From an uncultured Acetatifactor sp. (GTDB taxonomy: Bacteria > Bacillota > Clostridia > Lachnospirales > Lachnospiraceae), in assembly GCA_910579755.1 (NCBI GenBank), contig CAJTVB010000005.1, positions 133,975 through 197,974 on the forward strand: a DNA stretch of 64,000 nt. Reading direction: 5' to 3'. The notes under the pieces were generated by a model. The model searched no databases, had not been told where the DNA came from, and worked only from the letters and a program-made list of their open reading frames with translations. Positions 43,844 through 52,300 of this stretch are shown here, piece by piece. Every line of letters starts with the position of its first letter. The first letter of the stretch is position 1. Position numbers and translations under genes: made by a program.

Positions 43844-45307
43844 TTATTGATTCCATACAAAATCCGTATCCAGATCCAAAGCTGCCATAATTCCCTGCTC
43901 ATCCAGATAGGTGACTGTGAACGCATGGCTCTTCAGATCCGCCCAAAGCACGGCTTCCAGTCCACTGTCCCTCCAGGCGATCTGCAGAATATCCGCCGGC
44001 GTATCCATTACCTCCATTGTGCCGTCAAATACCGGATATAAATTGCGGAACTGCATCAGCCGACACAGATGCCGTACCACCGGCCTCTCCACCTCCCGGC
44101 AGATCTCTTCCACAGTATAGTTATGGCGGCTGATATTCCGCGGGTAATTGGTGCGCTCCATCAGCTCATAATCATTGGCTCCTGCCAGCAGCCCCATATA
44201 ATAAACCTGTGGGATCCCAGGGCTGAAGAACTGAATGGCTCTGGCCAGCAGATAGCTTTGGTCCCGCTCTCCCAAAGCAGAATAATAGGTACAGTTAATC
44301 TGATATACCACCTGTTTTCCTACGGTATCCTGACTGTAATGCCACTTGAAATTTGCCCCCTGACGCCGGGTCTCCTGAATCACCCTGTCCAACTCCTCCT
44401 CTGTGAGCAGTCCTTCCACATCCACCGTTCCCAGCCCATCATGGGTATCCAGGGTAGTCTGCTGGTTTCGGGGACAGATATCCAGCCAGCGGCGCAGCCT
44501 TGTGCCGTCGCCGGAGTACAGGGTATGCAGCACCATCACCGGCAGTACAAAATCATAGACACAGTAGCCATGCTCCGCTATTTTCTGCTGTACCGTATAA
44601 TGATCGTGGATCTCTGGCAGCATAGGAATCTGACGCTCATCCAAAATTTCCTGCACCCGCTCCATCAACTTCCAGATCTCCGGTTCCAGAAAGAAGCAGG
44701 AGGTATCCGGCTTTTTGGTGGCAAAGGCGAAGGCATCCAGACGAATCATGGCCGCACCATGATCCATCAGACCGCGCAGGGTTTTTGCCACATAATTCCA
44801 GGCAGTTTCACTGTTAAGATCCAGATCCATCTGTTCTCTGTCAAAGGTACACCAGACCTTCTCCTGTGTGCCGTCCGCAAAATCCACCACCTCGCAGGGC
44901 GCTCCCGGCTTTCTTCTGTTCAGCTTTTCAATTTGTTCCTCCGAAGGCTCTCCCCCCGGCCAGAATCTGGAAAAACGCAGAAACATATCCGCATAGGGAG
45001 AGGCGTCATGCTTTTCCACAAAATCCCGAAATTCCGGCGAGCGTCTGGACAGATGATTGATCATAAAATCAAACATCAGTTCATATTCTCTGCCCAGCGC
45101 CTCCACATCCTCCCAGGTCCCGAACTCCTCCGACACCTTGCTGTAATCGATGGGCGCAAATCCCCTGTCTCCGGAAGAAGGATAAAATGGAAGAATGTGT
45201 ACGGCTCCGATCTCCCTTTTAAAATAGGTATCCAGCACCTGCTTTACTTCCTTCAGATTTTTTCCGAAGCTGTCGGAATACGTGATCAGCATAATTTTAT
45301 TCTTCAT
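43844..45307 (-). CDS. GH13 subfamily 18 sucrose-phosphorylase-like enzyme
   Basis: The 487-residue protein begins KNKIMLITYSDSFGKNLKEV like sucrose phosphorylases. It has AMIRLDAFAFATKK near 188 (nucleophile Asp), LPEIHDHY near 231 (acid/base Glu) and TLDTHDGLGTVD near 288 (transition-state Asp). GH13_18 enzymes phosphorolyse sucrose, sucrose-6-phosphate, glucosylglycerol or glucosylglycerate to glucose-1-phosphate. The acceptor-side loop differences that tell these apart cannot be judged by eye. It heads an operon with GH38, SIS and GH2 genes, so a glucosylated or mannosylated small molecule may be the substrate. The ATG has GGGGGT upstream and a promoter is present at 45355-45383. Confidence 0.85.
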   Translation of the reverse strand: MKNKIMLITYSDSFGKNLKEVKQVLDTYFKREIGAVHILPFYPSSGDRGFAPIDYSKVSEEFGTWEDVEALGREYELMFDFMINHLSRRSPEFRDFVEKHDASPYADMFLRFSRFWPGGEPSEEQIEKLNRRKPGAPCEVVDFADGTQEKVWCTFDREQMDLDLNSETAWNYVAKTLRGLMDHGAAMIRLDAFAFATKKPDTSCFFLEPEIWKLMERVQEILDERQIPMLPEIHDHYTVQQKIAEHGYCVYDFVLPVMVLHTLYSGDGTRLRRWLDICPRNQQTTLDTHDGLGTVDVEGLLTEEELDRVIQETRRQGANFKWHYSQDTVGKQVVYQINCTYYSALGERDQSYLLARAIQFFSPGIPQVYYMGLLAGANDYELMERTNYPRNISRHNYTVEEICREVERPVVRHLCRLMQFRNLYPVFDGTMEVMDTPADILQIAWRDSGLEAVLWADLKSHAFTVTYLDEQGIMAALDLDTDFVWNQ

Positions 45308-45354
45308 GTCTCTACCCCCGTGTATGCCCGCCTTTTCTCAAGCGTTGTGTTCAA

Positions 45355-45383
45355 ATTTTATCACAAATTATTAACTTATACAA
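45355..45383 (-). promoter_or_regulatory. Promoter of the GH13_18 operon
   Basis: On the minus strand, TTGTAT (45378-45383), a 17-bp spacer and TAAAAT (45355-45360) lie about 48 bp before the start codon. The -35 box falls inside a palindrome (45376-45390). Confidence 0.55.
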
Positions 45384-45390
45384 TGTATAA
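45376..45390. promoter_or_regulatory. Perfect palindrome over the -35 box
   Basis: TTATACA-A-TGTATAA is a 15-bp perfect palindrome covering the -35 region of the GH13_18 promoter. It is well placed for a repressor dimer. Confidence 0.4.
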
Positions 45391-45426
45391 ATGAAATATT
45401 TTGACTTATATATGAAATAATTTGAC
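45391..45426. repeat. Two direct repeats spaced 21 bp upstream of the GH13_18 promoter
   Basis: ATGAAATATTTTGAC (45391-45405) and ATGAAATAATTTGAC (45412-45426) match at 14 of 15 positions and are 21 bp apart start to start, two DNA turns. They lie just upstream of the -35 box, the normal place for an AraC-type activator. No such regulator gene is in the window. Confidence 0.5.
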
Positions 45427-45564
45427 ATTTAAAGTAGTGTTTCATGAGTAAAAGAAGCAATAAAGGTTCTTGTATTGCCATCTCAACTGTGATATTATTT
45501 GGAATATATTGAAAATATTTGATTTCGCTCAGAGATTTCAACAAGAATTTGACCCTAACTAGAA

Positions 45565-45570
45565 TATAAT
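45565..45570 (+). promoter_or_regulatory. Candidate -10 box for the double-MBL gene
   Basis: A perfect TATAAT lies 29 bp before the start of the rightward MBL gene. No matching -35 box at standard spacing is seen, so an activated promoter is possible. Confidence 0.35.
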
Positions 45571-45599
45571 AAAAATGCCCAAAGGGCAGGGAGGTATGC

Positions 45600-47387
45600 A
45601 TGGATCAGCTCACAAACCACATTTATCTGTATTCCGATACCTGTAACGTTTATATCATTCGGGAGGGAGACCATGCCGTACTGATCGACTTTGGCTCCGG
45701 CGCAATTCTTCAGGCGCTACAGGAGGCAGGGATCCAAGCCGAAGCCATCCTCGTGACCCATCATCACAGAGATCAGATACAGGGGCTGCAGCTGGCGGCA
45801 GAGGCTGGAATTCCCGTCTTCGTTCCCCACTCGGAGCAGGAACTGGTGTCGGAAGCCGGCCAGATGTGGCAGGCCAGAGAAATCTATAACAATTACAATA
45901 ACCGCCAGGACCGCTTTTCCATCCTGGAGTCCGTGCCAATCGCCGGTACCTTGAAGGATTACTCATACATGAAAGCCGGCCCGTTTTCCTTTGAAGTGCT
46001 TCCTACTCCGGGTCACACCGTCGGCTCCGTGTCTCTTTTGCTGCACCTGGAGAATGCCGTCTACGCCTTTACCGGGGATCTGATCTATGGTCCGGGCAAG
46101 GTCTGGTCTCTGGCCGCCACCCAGTGGAGCTATAACGGAGGAGAAGGAATCGCCTTCAGCATCCTCTCCCTTTTATCCCTGGAGGAAAAAAATCCTAAAA
46201 TGCTGCTCCCCTCTCACGGAGCCCCCATGGATGTGTCGGCCATTCCCGATACGGTAGAGAACCTGCGCAGTCTTTTATCCTTCCGCAGACATAATCCCAG
46301 ACTGTTTTTGCTGCGGGAAACTCCCTATGAGGCGCTGACTCCTCATCTGCTGTTCAACCGTACCAGCATGTCCAATTCCTATGTGTTGATTTCGGAAAGC
46401 AAAAAAGCCCTGGTACTGGACCTGGGCTATGACTTTATGGCAGGGTGCGCCTCCGGAACGGACCGAAGCTCCCGGCGGCCCTGGCTCTATACCTTCCCAT
46501 TCCTGTTCCGGGAATATGGGATTCAGCAAATTGACGCCTGTATCTGCACCCATTACCACGATGATCACGTGGCCGGCTTTAACCTTCTCAGAGATACCTA
46601 TGGAGCGGAAGTCTGGTGTGCGGAAACCTTTGCTGATCTGCTGGAGCATCCGGACCACTATGATCTTCCCTGCCTGTGGTACGACCCCATTTCGGTGGAC
46701 AGAAAGCTTCCCCTTAAGGTTCCCATTGTATGGGAAGAATATACCTTGATCCTTCATCCTCTCTCCGGACATACCAGATACAGCGCAGCTATAGAATTCC
46801 AGGCGGACGGAAAGAAAATACTGTGCGGCGGAGACCAATATGCCGACGAGGACGGACTTGCATGTAACTATGTGTATAAAAATATGTTTGAGTATACCGA
46901 TTTTAAAGAAAGCGCCGCGCTTTACCAACGGATCAAGCCGGATCTGATCATCACCGGACACTGGATGGGCTTTACAAAGGATAAGGATTACCTGGATCAG
47001 ATTACCTGGCGGGGCTCACAGCTGGCCCGGCTGCATCAGGCATTGCTGCCTTACGGGGAATACAAGGCTCCTTCCTCGGATTTTTGCATTCAAATGCATC
47101 CCTATCAGGCTTTTGCCGCGCCGGGAGAAACAGTGGATGTCACCGTAGAAGCGGTAAATCCTCTCCCTAAAGAGTGCGTGCTGACCTGCTCGCTGGTGCT
47201 TTCTGCAGGCTGTATCTGTGATACAACGGTACAGTCACAGATGACGCCTGCCCATGGAGCCGCCCTGCTTTCCTTCCGGATTCAGGTGCCGGAGACTCCC
47301 GCCCGCCGTATCCGGATCGGCTGTGATCTCACCGCAGGTGACCGCCGCCTGGGACAGCAGGGGGAAATGCTTCTCACGATTCGCTGA
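45600..47387 (+). CDS. Protein with two tandem metallo-beta-lactamase domains
   Basis: The 595-residue protein holds two MBL-fold modules in one chain. The first has ILVTHHHRDQIQG near residues 52-62 and LPTPGHTVGSVSL near 138, then LIYGPGKVW and a late His in LPSHGAPMD. The second has CICTHYHDDHVAGF near 316, LHPLSGHTRYS near 384, GGDQYADED near 404 and ITGHWMG. Both keep most metal ligands; the first has Arg-Asp-Gln where the second has the canonical Asp-Asp-His. The C-terminal 100 residues look like a beta-sandwich. No signal peptide is present. The gene is divergent from the GH13_18 operon and convergent with GH13, overlapping it by 14 bp. The substrate is unknown. GGGAGG precedes the ATG. 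Confidence 0.85.
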   Translation: MDQLTNHIYLYSDTCNVYIIREGDHAVLIDFGSGAILQALQEAGIQAEAILVTHHHRDQIQGLQLAAEAGIPVFVPHSEQELVSEAGQMWQAREIYNNYNNRQDRFSILESVPIAGTLKDYSYMKAGPFSFEVLPTPGHTVGSVSLLLHLENAVYAFTGDLIYGPGKVWSLAATQWSYNGGEGIAFSILSLLSLEEKNPKMLLPSHGAPMDVSAIPDTVENLRSLLSFRRHNPRLFLLRETPYEALTPHLLFNRTSMSNSYVLISESKKALVLDLGYDFMAGCASGTDRSSRRPWLYTFPFLFREYGIQQIDACICTHYHDDHVAGFNLLRDTYGAEVWCAETFADLLEHPDHYDLPCLWYDPISVDRKLPLKVPIVWEEYTLILHPLSGHTRYSAAIEFQADGKKILCGGDQYADEDGLACNYVYKNMFEYTDFKESAALYQRIKPDLIITGHWMGFTKDKDYLDQITWRGSQLARLHQALLPYGEYKAPSSDFCIQMHPYQAFAAPGETVDVTVEAVNPLPKECVLTCSLVLSAGCICDTTVQSQMTPAHGAALLSFRIQVPETPARRIRIGCDLTAGDRRLGQQGEMLLTIR

Positions 47388-49284
47388 TCCGTCTCCAGAT
47401 CCGGGCCTCATAGCCGCCAAGCTTTTCTGTATCCCGGAATTGGTTTCTCTCCGGACCACTGTTTCCTGCTTTTCCCCGGCCGTAGACCAATTCCCACTGT
47501 CCCTGCGGCGCAAAAGCCCTGCAGGGACGGGAACCTAAATTACAGTCTATGATATAAATCGTTTTCTTTCCTGTCCGCTGGTACACAAACCGGTTTTTCC
47601 TGCGGTTTAAAACGCAAAAATCTCCGTAGATAAAGGTTTCGTCCTGACGGCGCAGCCTCAGCAGCTCCCTGTAAGTCTCGAAGACTTCCTCCCTGGGCTT
47701 CTGGCGAAGTCCCTCATGGCAGGAAGGCAGACGCTCATTCCAGGGCAGCAACACTCTGGCATGCTCCCTTGTGCCTGCCAGAATTACGGCAAATACCTGC
47801 TCCGGGGGCTCCCTCCGAATATGCTCCTCATAGTAGCCTTTTGCCTCCACATCCGTAATCTGCTCCATGGAGGTGAATTCATAATTGGCAAGCCCCATCT
47901 CGTCTCCCTGGTAGATAAAGGGCGTTCCTTTCAGGGTAAGCTGCATCACCGCCAGCAGTCTGGCCAGATCCGCATGGCACCGGGTATCCTTCGTGATCTT
48001 GCTGATCATTCGCGGATTGTCATGATTGTTGTAAAACAGCGACATCCAGCAATTGCTTCCATAATGCTCCATCCAGTCTATCATGTAATCCCGGAAATAA
48101 TTCAGATCGTATTCATAATCCTCCATCCGCACATGGCCGGGCGTCTCCAGATGATCAAAGGAAAATACCATATCCAGCTCCCGGCGCTCTTCACCGGTAA
48201 CCAGCTGGCACATTTTCATGCCAAGTCCCGGCGTCTCTCCCACGGAAAAGGCTCCGTAGGGCTCAAAGGCCCTCTCCCGAATTTCCCTCAGATACTGGTG
48301 CAGCCGCGGGCCGTAATAATAATGTTCAATGCCCGTATATCCCATCAGCGCCCCGATGGTCTCGTTTCCCTGGGGAAGCCCCTCCGCCTTGGAAATATAA
48401 TTGATCACATCCATACGGAAGCCATCCACTCCCTTATCCAGCCATCGGCGGATCATGGCAGTCACGTCCTCTCGCACTGCCGGGTTATCCCAGTTCAGAT
48501 CCATCTGCTTTTTGGAAAAAAGATGCAGTGACCAGCAATCCGACGCCTGGTCGTAATTCCAGGCGGAGCCGGAAAAGAAAGAGCTCCAATTGTTGGGAGG
48601 CCGGCGGCTGCCGTCGTCCTTTCGGAAAAAATAGTACTCCCGATAAGGGGAATTGGGATCTGCCAACGCCTGCCGGTACCAGACATGCTCGTCAGAGGTG
48701 TGATTGACCACCAGATCCATGATCAGGCGCATTCCCCGCTTATGTGTCTCGTCCAGGAGCCTGTCAAAATCCTCCATGGTGCCGAATTCCTCCATGATCC
48801 TGTCATAATCCCGGATATCATATCCGTTGTCATCATTGGGGGAATCATAAATGGGAGACAGCCATAAAGCATCCACTCCCAGCTCCTTTAAATAGTCCAG
48901 CCTGCTTATAATACCGGGCAGATCGCCGATACCATCTCCGTTGCTGTCGCAAAAGCTGCGTGGATAAATCTGATAAAATACGGCTTCCTTCCACCACCTG
49001 GGTGTGATTTGCCCATGAGAAACCACAGGTTCTTCCTTTTCACTGTTTACCAGGTGCAAAAGGGCGTCAAAAAAATCCGTTCCCAGCTTTTTGCGGGTCA
49101 GGCCGGCCACAGTCCCCAGCTTCAGGCCGGAAACGATTTTATTGGTGAGTGCCCGTTCCGGGAGCCCCAGCTGGAGAAGCACTCTGGCCAGAGCATCATG
49201 CCCCACCGGATTGCGGTAAAGCTCCCCTATGGAGCTGTCATAGGTAAGCCTTGTATTTTTCTCTGCTGCTTTATTATTTTTCAT
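47374..49284 (-). CDS. GH13 alpha-glucosidase with extra N-terminal domain
   Basis: The GH13 catalytic part begins near residue 98 (WWKEAVFYQIYPRSF) and is of the oligo-1,6-glucosidase/trehalose-6-phosphate hydrolase type. DLVVNHTSDEH precedes the nucleophile Asp in GFRMDVINYI near 290; the acid/base Glu is in FSVGETPG near 348 and the third acid in YNNHDNPRM near 422. The first 95 residues form a helical domain (YDSSIGELYRNPVGHDALAR) absent from standard enzymes. An ATG at 49284 and an in-frame TTG at 49296 are both possible starts; neither has a strong ribosome site, and I give the ATG (636 residues). It lies only 55 bp after the VWA gene, so read-through transcription from that operon is possible. 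Confidence 0.88.
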   Translation of the reverse strand: MKNNKAAEKNTRLTYDSSIGELYRNPVGHDALARVLLQLGLPERALTNKIVSGLKLGTVAGLTRKKLGTDFFDALLHLVNSEKEEPVVSHGQITPRWWKEAVFYQIYPRSFCDSNGDGIGDLPGIISRLDYLKELGVDALWLSPIYDSPNDDNGYDIRDYDRIMEEFGTMEDFDRLLDETHKRGMRLIMDLVVNHTSDEHVWYRQALADPNSPYREYYFFRKDDGSRRPPNNWSSFFSGSAWNYDQASDCWSLHLFSKKQMDLNWDNPAVREDVTAMIRRWLDKGVDGFRMDVINYISKAEGLPQGNETIGALMGYTGIEHYYYGPRLHQYLREIRERAFEPYGAFSVGETPGLGMKMCQLVTGEERRELDMVFSFDHLETPGHVRMEDYEYDLNYFRDYMIDWMEHYGSNCWMSLFYNNHDNPRMISKITKDTRCHADLARLLAVMQLTLKGTPFIYQGDEMGLANYEFTSMEQITDVEAKGYYEEHIRREPPEQVFAVILAGTREHARVLLPWNERLPSCHEGLRQKPREEVFETYRELLRLRRQDETFIYGDFCVLNRRKNRFVYQRTGKKTIYIIDCNLGSRPCRAFAPQGQWELVYGRGKAGNSGPERNQFRDTEKLGGYEARIWRRISES

Positions 49285-49339
49285 ATAAATCTTCAACCTT
49301 CATGCCGTATCCTGGCGGCATCGCCATGTGAAAATTGCT

Positions 49340-52300
49340 CTATAATTGATTTCTCTGATCCCTTTTTTTCAGCAGTGAGGAGGTGTCCAGCGACTGCGGC
49401 GACTGCTTTGCGGCAGACCTCTTCCCTTTTCCTCCGACAGCCTTCTTCCGATTCTCTTTTCCGGAATTGTCTGAAACCATTTGTGCATGGTCTACGGCGG
49501 TGCTGCCCATTCCGTCCTGCCCATCCGCTTCCGTAACCATTTTCTCCCTGGTCCTCCCCGGCAGAACCGGACGCCCCCCTTTTATCTTTTCCTTCAGGGC
49601 GCTTCTTACCCTGCGGTAAAGCCTGGTATTCTGGGGCAGAAAACAAAACCTGCGCAGAGCAATATCCAGGACAAACCACACAATAGTCATAAGAATCAGC
49701 CATTTTGTCAGCTCAAGCCTCTGCCTTGCTTCGGTTTTCCTCTGCTTCCAAAAGCTTTCGCCGGGCTCCAGGATTCTGCCGAAGCGTTCTACAAAGGAAA
49801 GAAAAGGCGCCGTGCTCACATCAAATTTATATTCGTCCGAGTATTGCACTGCCACTGCGGTAGTCACGGCATTGGAGATCTCTTCCCCCTCAATCCGCCG
49901 GATGCTGAGATTATAAAGCCCGGTGATATCTGTGTTCAGCTGAGCCTCAAATCTGCCCGGCGCCACAGCCGGCAGAGTCTCTGTATACGTGTTGCCCTCC
50001 GGGTCTGTATACACGGCTTCCACCCGGGTATCCTGTTCATAATCCAGGGCATGGTAAAGAATATCCGTATATCCTCCTGCCGTGGTAATCTCCACCGAAT
50101 CCTCACCGATGGAGCCGTGTCCCGCGCTGTAATCGATGATTCGCTTCCAAAGCTGGACATAATCCTCCTGTCCGGCATACTCCGCCGTCCAACGGTTTGT
50201 CACATCCGTGTTCCAGGCTGCAGTGTGGCCCAGCCCATACTGCATTACCGTGAGCACCGGGTCATCCTTTTCCGAAGCAATCAGCACTTGAGAGATATTC
50301 TTCGGGGTGGCGCTGACATAGCCATAGATAACCGGCCATCCGCCTTCAAAAAGTCCCCGGATAATCTCGCTGCTTCCATTGACTGCCAGGGCAAATACTC
50401 CGTTCTGCAGATAGGTGTCTCCGCTGAGAAAGACTTCCTGGGCAAAAATCTTGGGAATGTCGGAGGCTGTATCAGAATAATAGTACCGTCCGTTACAGTC
50501 TTTGGCCAGCTGTTCCAGAAGCTTCACATCGGATTCGTATCCCACCGCCACGGTGGACAAGGTGACGGAAGCGTTTTGGTAGGAGTTTGTAATATTGCCG
50601 TAGCTTCTGCTCTCACCCTGGCCATCCGTAAGCAAAATCACGTGACGGATACTGGCATCACAATTTTTGACACCCTCCAGCGCCGCATTCAGCGCCGGCT
50701 GAATGGTGGTTCCTCCGCCTTCCGCTATGGTTTCTATTTTATCCTTGATAGCCTCCTTGTCTGACGCCGGCACAGGCTCCACCACCCAGCTGAAGGTATC
50801 GTCAAAGCTGACAACTCCCACATAATCCGTGCTGCGCAGCTGATCCACGGCGGTTTTTGCAGCGGTTATGGCCAGATCCAGATTCGTGGCCCCGCTTCCG
50901 GAATTCATGCTCATGCTGCCGGAGTGGTCGATTACCATGATCATGGCCGTCACAGGAATCTCATCCACTCCCCTCAGCTCCATATCTACCGGAAGAATGG
51001 TTTCCAAAACGCTTTCCCGATAGCCGCCCAGGGCAAAGCTGTCCTCACCTCCGCAGCAGACCAGGCCGCAGCCATAGTCCCTCACATAGGTTTCGATGTT
51101 CTCCAGAAAACCGGCGGGCAGGTCTGACAAATACACATTATCCAGAATAATGCTCCGAAACTCCAGCATTTGATCCAAAGTGGACGGCGCATTCAGGGCA
51201 GACACGGCGCTGTAGCTGCAGTTAGCGCTGCGAAGCACCTCCTGAAATTGTCCGCTGTCCTGGCCCATGCCGGAAACAAGCAGTATCCTGGGCGCAGAAT
51301 CCACCACCGAATAAGCGTGATAACTGTCATTTTCCAGGCAGCTATCGCCGGGAGCCGCCACCCGCACCTGAAAGCTTTCTATGTTTTCCCCCATGACCTG
51401 TTGGCGAAAACGAAACTGGTTTGTGCCGGAATGAAGGTGAACCTCATAGCTTTGAGTCTGAATACTGCCCATCCAGATCTGAATTTGAGCATCGGTGTCA
51501 TAATTGCTGACCACCGTCACAGTCATGGAATAGGCATCCCCCTGATAGAGATAGCCGGGAAGTTCCACATTTTCCACATAAGCGTCCTGGCCCTGCTCCG
51601 TCTCATAGACAAAAGCCAGAAGCTCTGTCTGTGCGGATGCAAGTCCGGCAGCCGTGTTGGTCAGATCCCCCTTGGTCTGCCTGCCATCGGTAAGCACCAC
51701 CAGCCTTCCGGCTCCTTCCCCGGGAAGCATTGCCAGAGCCCTGGAAACGACGTCCTCAAAATTGGTGGCCGTCTTGTCCGGCAGGGACATGATTCCGGAA
51801 AAGTGATCCTCCTTTGTGAGAAATTGCTCTATCATAGAGTCTTTACCAAAGGTCACAATGCCGTATTGATTCTTTTCCGGCATTTCTCCAATCGCCTGAT
51901 TCAGGTAATCTTCCATGGCGGACAGATTCTGACGGTTGCTGTTGGAAATATCCACCAAAAAAATGGTGGTATTCAGATTACTGCGCCGGGTAATCCCCAC
52001 TCCTGCCAGCGCCAGAAGAAGCATAATAACAGCCGCCGCACGCACTGCCAGATAAAACCGGTTACCCTGTCCCATCTGTTTTACATACAAAAACCATTCT
52101 AACGCCAGCAGGATCAAAGCCGCCGCCAGCAGAACATTTCTCAAATGCTTTTTTACAAGACCATTTCCCCCGGAAACGCCATAATCCCCTCCCTCGGCTG
52201 TGATCCGTCCATCAGACTGACTGTCTGTGGCAAAGCGGACCACGTAGGGCTCGCTTTTGTCCCCGGCCTCTGCCTGATACAATCCTGCCTTGCGGGTCTG

